Shown here: piece by piece, positions 25,451 to 33,231 of the stretch | Position numbering within the stretch: the stretch's first letter is position 1 | Layout of the letters: each line of letters begins with the position of its first letter | NCBI GenBank assembly: GCA_905233445.1 | Contig: CAJOEP010000020.1 | Location: 1 to 64,000, forward strand | Length of the DNA: 64,000 nucleotides | Reading direction: 5' to 3' | From: an uncultured Bacteroidales bacterium | GTDB lineage: Bacteria; Bacteroidota; Bacteroidia; Bacteroidales; F082 | The notes under the pieces: model-generated | Database searches by the model: none | Seen by the model: the letters and a program-made list of their open reading frames with translations, nothing else | Told to the model about the DNA's origin: nothing | Position numbers and translations under genes: made by a program

Positions 25451-26497
25451 ATGAAAAAATTCTTTGCATTAATCCTTGCGGTGGTGGTTAACTGCATTTT
25501 CGGCGCGACATTGGCTACAGCAGCTGGCGCGGCACCTGTTCTCGGAGCGGTGGCGCTCAATGCCGTCGGATGTATCCACATGTTGCCTGCTGGCAGCCTA
25601 TTATCAGGTGTATATACTGAAGTGTGGACGGGCCAGATTATTGAAAAACTGCGTGAAGACGAAAAGGGGACATTCCTTGATGGTATAGAGGATTTTAGTG
25701 CCTTTGCCGAGAATGATGTCGTTCATCTTGTGGCGGAAGGAGCTGACCCTGATGTACTCATTAATAACACAGAATATCCTATACCTGGGCAGAATCTTAA
25801 CGATACCGATGTGCCAATTAGTCTTGACAAATTCCAGACCAAGAAAACACCTGTTACCGATGATGAACTTTATGCGATTTCATACGACAAAATGGCAAGT
25901 GTGAAGAGACGCCATGGCAAATCCATAACAAATCAAAAACTTGCGAAGGCAATCTATAACATTGCCCCTAATAGCCATACCGCCTCGACTCCAATTGTCG
26001 AGACATCCGGCGAGGTTGACAACGGCAGACAGCGTATTACAAGAGCCGATATCATCAAACTCAAGCAATACTTTGACGATATGAATGTTCCGGAGGAGGG
26101 ACGCCGTCTTGTGTTATGCAGCGATCATGTGAATGATTTGCTGTTGCTTGACCAGGCTTTCAAAGACCAATACCACAATTACAAAACTGGCAAGATTAGC
26201 GACATGTATAGTTTTGAAATCTATGAAAGGAACGCTATGCCAGTGTATTCAACAGATGGTACCAAAAAATCATTTGGAGCAATTGCGGGACCAGGGGAAT
26301 TTCGTGCTTCAGTGGCTTTTTCAACAAGCAGGGTTTGGAAGGCTACAGGCGGAACCAAGATGTACTATCGCGAAGCGGCCACAGACCCGGACTACCAGCA
26401 GAATTTAATTAACTTCCGTCATTACTTCAAGGCGGCAAGATTCAAGAACGAGGCTGTCGGTGCAATCATGTCGAAGGCTGTTACGTCACAAAACTGA
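25451..26497 (+). CDS. Major capsid protein
   Basis: 348 residues from ATG 25451, 16 bases after the protease stop. Position, size and the pattern DKFQTKKTPVTDDELYAISY, KRRHGKSI, NVPEEGRRLVLCSDHV and a C-terminal FRHYFKAARFKNEAVGAIMS are those of the HK97-fold-type capsid proteins of Bacteroidota Mu-like phages. The first 35 residues are unusually hydrophobic (KKFFALILAVVVNCIFGATL) and look like a signal or membrane segment; removal by the prohead protease is a plausible explanation. Confidence 0.8.
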   Translation: MKKFFALILAVVVNCIFGATLATAAGAAPVLGAVALNAVGCIHMLPAGSLLSGVYTEVWTGQIIEKLREDEKGTFLDGIEDFSAFAENDVVHLVAEGADPDVLINNTEYPIPGQNLNDTDVPISLDKFQTKKTPVTDDELYAISYDKMASVKRRHGKSITNQKLAKAIYNIAPNSHTASTPIVETSGEVDNGRQRITRADIIKLKQYFDDMNVPEEGRRLVLCSDHVNDLLLLDQAFKDQYHNYKTGKISDMYSFEIYERNAMPVYSTDGTKKSFGAIAGPGEFRASVAFSTSRVWKATGGTKMYYREAATDPDYQQNLINFRHYFKAARFKNEAVGAIMSKAVTSQN

Positions 26498-26544
26498 TTT
26501 GATTAACCAAGGGGGCTCGGTGCCCCCTACAACTATGTAATATT

Positions 26545-26712
26545 ATGGCAAACAACACAGAATCAACAATGGAGAAAAAAGCTAAGGAATTGATGAAAAA
26601 GCTTTCTGTCAACGAGATTTACTCCAATTCCAAGAAAGAGTTCTTCACGTCATACAATCTCGCTGTCAACAGTGAAGACGGTGACGTTTCAAAAATCAAA
26701 ACATACAAATAA
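26545..26712 (+). CDS. Small hypothetical structural-region protein
   Basis: 55 residues (ATG 26545). Charged N-terminus and a KLSVNEIYSNSKKEFFTSYN core. It lies between capsid and tail sheath and ends 2 bases before the sheath start. Not recognised; possibly a head-tail joining or minor capsid peptide. Confidence 0.6.
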   Translation: MANNTESTMEKKAKELMKKLSVNEIYSNSKKEFFTSYNLAVNSEDGDVSKIKTYK

Positions 26713-26714
26713 CT

Positions 26715-27986
26715 ATGGGAAATTTAAAAGGTGTAGATATACAGCGCGGTGCCATCGGCCCGGCTGTCAACGGTAACAAGGACTCCGTCTGCGGCCTCCT
26801 TGCCAATGGCCCTGCTGTGGCCGCTGGTAGCGGTGCCGTGGGTATCGCCCTTGGAGAGACCGTCAAGCTCACATCAGTGGCCGACGCTGAAGCTTTGGGC
26901 ATCAACGAGGCTTATGACACTACCAACAAGGTGCGTGTTTACCGTCATATTTCGGAGTTCTTCCGCATCTGTAAAGAAGGCACTTTGTACCTGATGCTGT
27001 ACAGCGGAACTCCGTCAGATGCGTTTGGTAATACATACGGAAAGAGAATGATTGCCGATTCCAACGGCGAAATCAGAGTTGTCGCCATCGCCTATAACCC
27101 TGACGAAAACTACGAGCCGACAAACGTGAACGGCATCGACGACAACGTCTATGCGGCCATCTCCGCCGGTCAAGTTTTCTATGACTGGACTTATGAAACG
27201 TTCCGCCCATGTCAGATTGTCCTCGAAGGTAGAGGTTATGCGGCTGTGACATCGGCATCAGCTCTCGATCTGCGCAACATCATAATCGGCGGATCCGTGC
27301 TGGAGGCGTTCAAGGTCTCTGTCTGTATCGGACAGGACTGGGACTACGCCGAGACACAAAATGCCGTCGGCAAGAAATTCGCTGATGTTGGAACGATGCT
27401 CGGCAGTATCGCCTTGCGTCCAGTAAACCACAACATCGGCGAAGTTGAAGGTGGTGACATCTCAAGTGCCAAAAGAGGTATCTGGGTCACAGCCGGACTC
27501 AGCAACCATAACAAAATCACGGCAGAGGAATCATCCCTCGAAACACTTGACACCAAGGGTTATATCTTCGCAATCTCCTATACCGGTAGATCGGGTTACT
27601 ACTGGAACAATGACCACACCTGTACGCCTGTAATCCAGGATAAGGACGGTTATTTCAATGAGTACACCATCAGCTACGGTCGCACCCACGACAAAGCCGT
27701 CCGCGAGCTTAGGACTGCACTTCTCCCACAAGTGAAGAGCACACAGCCTGTTGATCCAGAGACGGGTAAGTTGCCTCAAGCCATAGTGGGTTATTTCGAC
27801 GCTCTCGGCGATGATGTTTTCGCAAGAATGGCTTCATCCGGCGAGATAACACAAGGCAAGACCACAACGGACCCTGACAGTAATTTGCTGGTCATGCCGC
27901 GAGAACTGAAGGTGTCGTTTGTCATCGTGCCGACAGGCCAAATCGACGTAATCAAAGGAACTATCAATCTTAAAACAAGTATTTAG
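26715..27986 (+). CDS. Tail sheath protein (DUF2586 type)
   Basis: 423 residues. N-terminal GVDIQRGAIGPAVNGNKDSV and the internal VYRHISEFFRICKEGTLYLM match the DUF2586 contractile sheath family of Bacteroidota phages; the C-terminal half (AIVGYFDALGDDVFARMAS, then LKVSFVIVPTGQIDVI) forms the beta-sandwich that locks to the tube. Shows that the virion has a contractile tail like Mu. Followed at 2 bases by the tube gene. Confidence 0.88.
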   Translation: MGNLKGVDIQRGAIGPAVNGNKDSVCGLLANGPAVAAGSGAVGIALGETVKLTSVADAEALGINEAYDTTNKVRVYRHISEFFRICKEGTLYLMLYSGTPSDAFGNTYGKRMIADSNGEIRVVAIAYNPDENYEPTNVNGIDDNVYAAISAGQVFYDWTYETFRPCQIVLEGRGYAAVTSASALDLRNIIIGGSVLEAFKVSVCIGQDWDYAETQNAVGKKFADVGTMLGSIALRPVNHNIGEVEGGDISSAKRGIWVTAGLSNHNKITAEESSLETLDTKGYIFAISYTGRSGYYWNNDHTCTPVIQDKDGYFNEYTISYGRTHDKAVRELRTALLPQVKSTQPVDPETGKLPQAIVGYFDALGDDVFARMASSGEITQGKTTTDPDSNLLVMPRELKVSFVIVPTGQIDVIKGTINLKTSI

Positions 27987-27988
27987 TC

Positions 27989-28411
27989 ATGAACGAGACC
28001 ATTATATCAAGAAAAGGTAAGGCTTACTCCGACGGCGATGTCCATATTGCCATGCTTGGCACTATCGACCACGAGGTGACTAAGATTGACTACGATATGA
28101 AACAGGCTCACACGCCGCATTATTCTCTCGGTTCCGTCGACCCGACTAGTTACAGTCAGGGCAGGAAAGAGTACGCATGTTCTCTTGGATTGCGCCTTAA
28201 AAGCGCTTCGGCGATTGAGAAGGCTGCAGGTGTTTCGCTTACGGAAATCAAACCGTTCCCAATTGTGGTTGTGGTAGTGAACGAGGAAAACGAAATCATC
28301 AAGGATATCCTCACCGTCAAATTCAAAGAGCAGAAAAGAAGCTACGGGGACAAAGACGATGTCGTGTGCGAATATGACATGTTCTGTCTCGGTATACAAT
28401 TCAATGTTTAA
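27989..28411 (+). CDS. Tail tube protein
   Basis: 140 residues, mostly beta (IISRKGKAYSDGDVHIAMLG, then EYACSLGLRLKSAS), directly after the sheath gene and before the frameshifting chaperone gene, the invariant position of the tube subunit in contractile phages. The fold cannot be checked here, so the call rests mainly on context. Confidence 0.75.
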   Translation: MNETIISRKGKAYSDGDVHIAMLGTIDHEVTKIDYDMKQAHTPHYSLGSVDPTSYSQGRKEYACSLGLRLKSASAIEKAAGVSLTEIKPFPIVVVVVNEENEIIKDILTVKFKEQKRSYGDKDDVVCEYDMFCLGIQFNV

Positions 28412-28423
28412 AACATTAGTGTA

Positions 28424-28780
28424 ATGGAAAAAGAAAACACAAAAAAAGCGGCCAAGCTGCCGGAAGGTGTCACAGAAGCTGACATCAAAGCTTTCAAGGA
28501 AAAACATGGACAGAACAAAGTTATGCTCGCATCACTGCCTCTTGATGATGACGGCGACGAGTATTTCGATGTCATCATTACAGTCCCGACACGCAAGGTA
28601 ATCTCAGAGTTCGAGAAATGGGTTGACAAGAACCCTGACAAGGCGAAGGAAATCATGGTCAACGCCTGTCTGCTTACAGGCAAGGAGCGCGTCAAAGCTG
28701 ATGACGGCTTGTTCCTCGGAGCGTTCGATGCCATCAGCAAAGTAATGCCAGTCCGTACAGCCATCATAAAAAACTTATAG
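28424..28780 (+). CDS. Tail assembly chaperone, short form (G-like)
   Basis: 118 residues in zero frame, ending IIKNL then TAG at 28778-28780. VIITVPTRKVISEFEKWV and EIMVNACLLTGKERV resemble tail assembly chaperones. The slippery heptamer A AAA AAC at 28768-28774, in the correct phase four codons before the stop, lets a fraction of ribosomes continue in the -1 frame to 28989. Such short/long pairs bind the tape measure during tail assembly. Confidence 0.85.
   Translation: MEKENTKKAAKLPEGVTEADIKAFKEKHGQNKVMLASLPLDDDGDEYFDVIITVPTRKVISEFEKWVDKNPDKAKEIMVNACLLTGKERVKADDGLFLGAFDAISKVMPVRTAIIKNL
28768..28774 (+). promoter_or_regulatory. Programmed -1 ribosomal frameshift site A AAA AAC
   Basis: The heptamer is in X XXY YYZ phase with the chaperone frame (codons ATA AAA AAC). 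Slippage gives a fused product of about 188 residues. A possible downstream stimulatory hairpin was not resolved. Confidence 0.8.
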
Positions 28781-28989
28781 AAGGTTATCCCAGGATTGAC
28801 TTAGAGCTTGACGGGGATAGCCTCTATCGCGAACTATCCAACAATATAAGAAGGATTGACGCGGCTTTGAGTTTTTTCTTCCACATACCGTTTCCGGAGG
28901 AACTCCCTGACGAAGTGTGGATAGAAAAATGGAGGCAGATCGAATGGCTATCTGAAAAAGGTTTGTTAGGAGTAAAATTGCCACAATGA
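28774..28989 (+). CDS. Tail assembly chaperone, -1 frame extension (GT-like)
   Basis: 71 codons in the -1 frame with no good start of their own (LIEGYPRIDLELDGDSLYRE ... FFFHIPFPEELPDEVWIEKW ... LLGVKLPQ) that end exactly at the start of the next gene (ATGA). Coding character is clear and there is no gap between genes, so it is translated as a C-terminal extension through the frameshift, like lambda GT and Mu gp42. Confidence 0.8.
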   Translation, partial: LIEGYPRIDLELDGDSLYRELSNNIRRIDAALSFFFHIPFPEELPDEVWIEKWRQIEWLSEKGLLGVKLPQ

Positions 28990-29630
28990 TTGTAGTAGAA
29001 TTGTCAAAACGGTATCTGTCGGCGTTCGGTTGTATCCCGAGCGGCTACCCTGATACGGCCACGATAGAAGACAACATCAAAGCCGGCATTGAAAGGGCTG
29101 CTTTGAACATCGGGCGCGGAAGGGCAAACATCGGCATCATGTCCGCTAACATGAGACGGTTCGTCACTAATGTGAACGGCGTAAGCTGGGCAAATTTTAC
29201 TCTGAGAAATGGCGGTACATACTATAAATTCGCCAACACCCTGTTCTATGAGGAACTTCCTGGGGTGTTGGCACCTCCGCCAATGGTCTCGTTCACAAGG
29301 GATAAAAACATCAAGAAAACCAGCATCGACGGCAGTGACTTTGAAGTTGTTGAGTGTTTTGGACTCAAACCTTGGAAGATAACGATATCAGGAATTCTGA
29401 TAGACATGGACAACCATCAGTACCCGTCATCAAAGATGCGTTCATTCAGAACTATCTTCGAGACCAACGACATATTCGACGTGCTGGAGTCGCAGATCTT
29501 CGAGGATTTGGGCATCCAGTCAATCTACATCGAACGTCTGGACGAACTGAAGGTGCTTGAAGACTATCAGGACACCGTCCAATTCAAGATGACGGCGTAC
29601 AGTATCAAACCGCTCGAATATTTTATTTAA
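28986..29630 (+). CDS. Baseplate/tail protein, DUF6046-like
   Basis: 214 residues, beginning MIVVELSKRYLSAFGCIPSG. FALKP-like segment VVECFGLKPWKITISGILID, HQYPSSKMRSFRTIF and a final QFKMTAYSIKPLEYFI are the pattern of the DUF6046 family found beside baseplate genes of Bacteroidota phages. In this slot Mu has its DNA circularisation/baseplate initiator, so a tail-baseplate role is likely. Confidence 0.7.
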   Translation: MIVVELSKRYLSAFGCIPSGYPDTATIEDNIKAGIERAALNIGRGRANIGIMSANMRRFVTNVNGVSWANFTLRNGGTYYKFANTLFYEELPGVLAPPPMVSFTRDKNIKKTSIDGSDFEVVECFGLKPWKITISGILIDMDNHQYPSSKMRSFRTIFETNDIFDVLESQIFEDLGIQSIYIERLDELKVLEDYQDTVQFKMTAYSIKPLEYFI

Positions 29631-29944
29631 CGGATGCCATGGGAATCATAGGAAAACGCAACGGTAAAATCAGGATAATCCTCAACAAACTGAACTGTGA
29701 AGTCGGGGTATTCATCCACAATCTGCCACTCGCAACAAGTGTGGGACGTCTCGCTGACAGTCTTCACAACTATGTCGGGGTATTCGTCGGTGACCTTAAT
29801 CCTGAAGTCCGGGTATTCAGTTACAATCTTCACCCTGCCATGCAGAGGAATGCCTTTGCAGCTGCAGGAATCCTTGTCAATCGGCTCCCTGGATACAAAT
29901 ACAGGCAGCAGCACAAGTATAAGACTGTATATTAGACTTTTCAT
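29627..29944 (-). CDS. Secreted 7(1) septoil knot-like repeat protein (moron)
   Basis: 105 residues, the only minus-strand gene in the rightward late operon. Signal peptide KSLIYSLILVLLPVFVS, a CSCKG motif, then about six repeats of the unit V-x-E-Y-P-D-F/I (VTEYPDF, VTDEYPDI, VDEYPDF, VEDYPDF) with a CCEW interruption. This is the repeat pattern of the 7(1) septoil knot proteins of Bacteroidota. It has its own strong promoter directly before ATG 29944 and so is probably expressed from the prophage, independent of late genes. Function in the lysogen unknown. It overlaps the preceding gene's stop by 4 bases. Confidence 0.75.
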   Translation of the reverse strand: MKSLIYSLILVLLPVFVSREPIDKDSCSCKGIPLHGRVKIVTEYPDFRIKVTDEYPDIVVKTVSETSHTCCEWQIVDEYPDFTVQFVEDYPDFTVAFSYDSHGIR

Positions 29945-29947
29945 ACC

Positions 29948-29982
29948 GCAAAGATAGTAAAAAAAATGTACGTAGTGCCAAA
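29948..29982 (-). promoter_or_regulatory. Promoter of the septoil-knot gene
   Basis: On the minus strand TTTG (29979-29982) and TATCTTTGC (29948-29956) are 22 bases apart. The -7 element ends only 3 bases before the ATG, so the transcript would start at or within the coding region: a leaderless mRNA, or the true start is further in. Confidence 0.65.
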
Positions 29983-30988
29983 ATCTGAGATAAAAATCGG
30001 TGACGTCATGTTTTATGGCGACAACAGCGGCATTTCCGCTGTCGAGATAGACTCGTCGGTTCGCAACCTCGGTGGTACCGCCAAGATTACCATACCGCGC
30101 AATTTCAAAAAACGTGATGGCAAAGGCATTCTTGACTGCATCAAAGTGAGCGACCCTGTCAGCATCAGTCTTGGATATAATGACACTATTAACCTGGAGT
30201 TCACCGGGTTCGTTTCGCACATCGGCGACGGCACGCCTATTGTCATAGAGTGCGACGACGAGTGGTACAGATGGAAAAAAGCCGAACATCTGTCAAAGTC
30301 ATGGAAAGAGACCACGCTTGCCGAGGTACTTCGGTTCACGTTTGCCGGCTGCACTGTCGAATGCCCTGATGTCAACCTATCGGGTGGATTCATTATCAAG
30401 AATGCTACACCTTACGAGGTGGTGAAAGGTCTGAAGGAGTCATACGGTTTCTATACGAGGTTAAAGAACGGCAAGGTGAGCTGTTTCTTCCCTTATGAGT
30501 TTTCGGGATACGAGACGCACACGTATGTGTTTGGCACACGTGACGCGGACACGCTGCAGTCGCTTCAGAACAGGAACCTTAGCCCTAACATAGCCGATAA
30601 CAAGCTGACGTTCACAAGAAAAGAGGATGTCAAGTTAAATATAACGGCCATAGCCAAACAACGCAACGGGAAAGATCTTAAGGTGCAAATCGGCAGTACC
30701 GACGCTGACGCCCAGAAGAGGACTTTGACATACGGCAATGAGATAATATCCGAAGCCGACCTCAAGAAAAAGGCGGAGCAGGATATGCAGAGGTTTTCGT
30801 ATGACGGCTTCAGAGGTGATATCACCGGGTTCGGCGTCCCTCAGACAAAAGCTGGTGACAGCCTCAGGATTGTTGATGGTGAGAACCCTGAACGTGAAGG
30901 CATTTATCTCATCGAGAGTGTCAAGCTTACATACAGTATCAGCGGCGGCTTCCGCAGAAAAAATACATTGTCATTTAAAATCAGTTAG
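29966..30988 (+). CDS. Baseplate hub protein (gpD/gp27-like)
   Basis: 340 residues. Consecutive beta domains with SVRNLGGTAKITIPRNFK, LEFTGFVSHIG, EWYRWKKAEHLSKSW and a C-terminal GDSLRIVDGENPEREGIYLI correspond to P2 gpD / Mu gp44-type hub proteins. It sits between tail chaperones and spike as expected. The septoil-knot promoter of the other strand lies around its start. Confidence 0.8.
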   Translation: MYVVPKSEIKIGDVMFYGDNSGISAVEIDSSVRNLGGTAKITIPRNFKKRDGKGILDCIKVSDPVSISLGYNDTINLEFTGFVSHIGDGTPIVIECDDEWYRWKKAEHLSKSWKETTLAEVLRFTFAGCTVECPDVNLSGGFIIKNATPYEVVKGLKESYGFYTRLKNGKVSCFFPYEFSGYETHTYVFGTRDADTLQSLQNRNLSPNIADNKLTFTRKEDVKLNITAIAKQRNGKDLKVQIGSTDADAQKRTLTYGNEIISEADLKKKAEQDMQRFSYDGFRGDITGFGVPQTKAGDSLRIVDGENPEREGIYLIESVKLTYSISGGFRRKNTLSFKIS

Positions 30989-30991
30989 GAT

Positions 30992-31516
30992 ATGGAAGAG
31001 CAGCTGATAGAACTGATCAAGAAGATAATGAAAAAGAACTTGCCCGTCATGGCAAGTACCGGTATAGCGTCAAATATTGACGAAAGCAAACGAATTTGTG
31101 ATATCAAGGTTAATGACGATATAACGCTGTTTAATTGCCGTTTAAACGCTATTATTGACAGCTATGAGAGCAACATCTTGATTGTTCCCAAGGACGGAAG
31201 CCAAGTGGCCTACTTTCTTGTTGAGAACCAGGACACCAACGCCATCGTCATCGGATATACTGAGATAGACAAAGTAATAGTTAAAATAGGCAGCCTGTCA
31301 CTCAGCATTGAAGCCGAATCTGTAAAGGTGGACGGGGGCGACAGCGGCAAAATATCAATCTTCAACAAGTCGCAAAACCTTTCAAAGCTTTTGTCGGAAC
31401 TTATTGACGAGATAACAAAACTGACGGTGACCACATCGGCGGGGCCATCAGGCACCCCGATAAACACCGCACAATTCACAACAATAAAACAGAAACTGAC
31501 ACAACTGATGGAATGA
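30992..31516 (+). CDS. Baseplate spike protein (gpV/gp45-like)
   Basis: 174 residues. A short helix, an OB-like domain (STGIASNIDESKRICDIKVN, then LIVPKDGSQVAYFLVE), a strand-rich spike section (VKIGSLSLSIEAESVKV) and a C-terminal NKSQNLSKLLSELIDEITKL with PSGTPIN. Order after the hub and length agree with membrane-piercing spikes of contractile phages. Confidence 0.75.
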   Translation: MEEQLIELIKKIMKKNLPVMASTGIASNIDESKRICDIKVNDDITLFNCRLNAIIDSYESNILIVPKDGSQVAYFLVENQDTNAIVIGYTEIDKVIVKIGSLSLSIEAESVKVDGGDSGKISIFNKSQNLSKLLSELIDEITKLTVTTSAGPSGTPINTAQFTTIKQKLTQLME

Positions 31517-31517
31517 T

Positions 31518-31763
31518 ATGGCACTAGACAAAGCAATACTTCAAAAAGCTATCGCCGATGCGTTTGCAGAGCAGAGAAATTTAAAGTCAGACCCGGAATC
31601 TGCTGCCACCAAACTTGCTGATGCACTTGCAACGGCCATTGACGACTATATCAAATCAGGTGACGTGTCGGTTACAACACAGGTCACAGGTACGTGTGCC
31701 ACACCTTCAGGGGCTGGATCCATCGCAGGTACCGGCGTGTGCACTAACGGTAAAATGTCATGA
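31518..31763 (+). CDS. Small hypothetical baseplate-region protein
   Basis: 81 residues. A helical start (LDKAILQKAIADAFAEQRNL) is followed by a Gly/Ser/Thr-rich tail (ATPSGAGSIAGTGVCTNG). It overlaps the following baseplate gene by 4 bases. Possibly an accessory spike-tip or PAAR-like protein; no diagnostic motif. Confidence 0.55.
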   Translation: MALDKAILQKAIADAFAEQRNLKSDPESAATKLADALATAIDDYIKSGDVSVTTQVTGTCATPSGAGSIAGTGVCTNGKMS

Positions 31764-32044
31764 GAAAGGATTTGACACTTGACACGGAGACGGGCGACCT
31801 GGTTTTCACAAATGGAGACCTCGCCATCGGCGATTCAGATGAGCAGAACGCCCTGCTGATATTGGATGCCGAAAAAGGGGAATACAAGGAGTATCCGCAG
31901 GTTGGAGTCGGATTACGCAAATATCTGAAATCAACAGGTAGGGAACGCGAGATACGTAGGGAGATAGCTGTACAGCTCGGACTTGACGGATACGACAACG
32001 CAAACATTGAGACAGACAACGGAACAATAAAAATAGAGATATGA
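31760..32044 (+). CDS. Baseplate wedge protein (gp25/gpW-like, Mu gp46 type)
   Basis: 94 residues: DLTLDTETGDLVFTNGDLAI, EYPQVGVGLRKYL and RREIAVQLGLDGYDNANI have the pattern of small gp25/W wedge proteins that initiate sheath polymerisation. Position between spike and gpJ-like genes fits. Confidence 0.75.
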   Translation: MRKDLTLDTETGDLVFTNGDLAIGDSDEQNALLILDAEKGEYKEYPQVGVGLRKYLKSTGREREIRREIAVQLGLDGYDNANIETDNGTIKIEI

Positions 32045-32409
32045 CAACACTTGAACTTGTAAGGTTTTTCAAAAAAGCCGGATACACAATCGGACGTCTT
32101 TTCATTGATGGCGCGGCTTTCTGTGACACGCTTGAGCCGGCTATGGCATCGGGTATAATCATACCTGAAGGCGAATACACTGTAAAGGTGACGTATTCAC
32201 CCAAATTCCGCAGGATGCTCCCTTTAATAGATGTACCAGGACGGGAAGGAATCAGGATGCACAGAGGGAACACTGTAATGGATACCCAAGGATGCGTGCT
32301 TGTGGGATACAACACCAAAGAAGGTGTCATAACAAGCTCGGCAGTATGCGAGACAAAGCTGGTTGAAATGCTTGAGAAAGAAAACAAAATCAAAATAATC
32401 GTAAAATGA
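32041..32409 (+). CDS. DUF5675-family protein, lysis-cassette candidate
   Basis: 122 residues. FIDGAAFCDTLEP, IIPEGEYTVKVTYSPKFRRM, GREGIRMHRGN and TQGCVLVG match the DUF5675 family (conserved H-x-GN and Cys-centred strand reminiscent of L,D-transpeptidase-like enzymes). It lies directly before two membrane-associated proteins, so a role in cell-wall attack is plausible, though it is embedded among baseplate genes. Confidence 0.65.
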   Translation: MTTLELVRFFKKAGYTIGRLFIDGAAFCDTLEPAMASGIIIPEGEYTVKVTYSPKFRRMLPLIDVPGREGIRMHRGNTVMDTQGCVLVGYNTKEGVITSSAVCETKLVEMLEKENKIKIIVK

Positions 32410-32831
32410 GTACGGAAGTGATACTGGCAATAATAGGGATAGTCGCGATACCGCTTACGTCGTGGATTACATCCAAGCTGCTTAAGGCGGAATACAAGGC
32501 CAAGATTGACAAGCTGACAGCGGAAGTCGAGACAATAAAAAGTGCCAACAACACTGTGAATGTCGAAAACACGCAAAAGCTCATCGACCTGATTATGACA
32601 TCTGTTGTGACACCTTTGAAACAGGAACTTGAAGAAACACGCTCCCTGTATCAGAAGACCATAAAAGAAGTTGTTGAACCATTAAAAAGAGAATTAAATG
32701 CAGTACGTAAAGAATTGTCGAAATTCCGTCTGGCCGTCCAGCGCATTCCTGAATGCCCTCATTCTGACAATTGCCCTGTCAAGCGTGAGCTGCGCGAGCA
32801 GGAAGCCGACGATAACGCACAGAACCAGTGA
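32406..32831 (+). CDS. Membrane-anchored coiled-coil protein (holin or inner-membrane spanin candidate)
   Basis: 141 residues. One N-terminal membrane helix (VILAIIGIVAIPLTSWITS) followed by a long coiled coil (AEYKAKIDKLTAEVETIKSA to about residue 110) and a hydrophilic tail with CPHSDNC. The next gene starts inside its 3' end in another frame, the arrangement typical for lysis spanin genes. Confidence 0.6.
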   Translation: MSTEVILAIIGIVAIPLTSWITSKLLKAEYKAKIDKLTAEVETIKSANNTVNVENTQKLIDLIMTSVVTPLKQELEETRSLYQKTIKEVVEPLKRELNAVRKELSKFRLAVQRIPECPHSDNCPVKRELREQEADDNAQNQ

Positions 32832-33228
32832 CACCATATACGTGGAAAAGTCGTATCGGGACACCCTGATAAAGGTCGAGCCCGATTCCGCATCCATTCG
32901 TGCCGTCATCGAGTGCGATTCAGCCGGTCATGTACTGATGCGTGAACTTGAGACTGAAAGAGGCCGTAGGATAACAGCTGAATTCAGGCTGACTAACATG
33001 AATGCCAATGCTGCAGAGTTGGATTTTGGATGCAAGGAGGACAGTCTTTTGCTGAAGATTGCTTTGTTGGAAAAATGTATAACCAGGCTGCGTGAACGCC
33101 AGGACAGCGAAGTGATATACGTCGAGCGGCAATTCAGATGGTGGGAGAAAGGTCTGATGTGGCTTGGTGTGATTTCAACAGGACTATTATCCATCTTGAT
33201 ACTTATTGTGATTTTTGTAAAACGATAG
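32698..33228 (+). CDS. Lipoprotein with C-terminal membrane helix (unimolecular spanin candidate)
   Basis: 176 residues starting inside the preceding gene (134-base overlap, different frame). A signal sequence with lipobox SSVSC (FLNALILTIALSSVSC, about residues 18-33) would anchor the N-terminus in the outer membrane; the C-terminus has a membrane helix (GLMWLGVISTGLLSILILIV). A protein tied to both membranes with a periplasmic coiled region is the architecture of u-spanins, which fuse the membranes at lysis. Confidence 0.65.
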   Translation: MQYVKNCRNSVWPSSAFLNALILTIALSSVSCASRKPTITHRTSDTIYVEKSYRDTLIKVEPDSASIRAVIECDSAGHVLMRELETERGRRITAEFRLTNMNANAAELDFGCKEDSLLLKIALLEKCITRLRERQDSEVIYVERQFRWWEKGLMWLGVISTGLLSILILIVIFVKR

Positions 33229-33231
33229 ATA

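Noticed and set aside
29639-29935. 98-codon frame on the plus strand opposite the septoil-knot gene
   Set aside because: Its apparent repeats are the reverse complement of the V-x-E-Y-P-D repeats on the minus strand, which has signal peptide and promoter.
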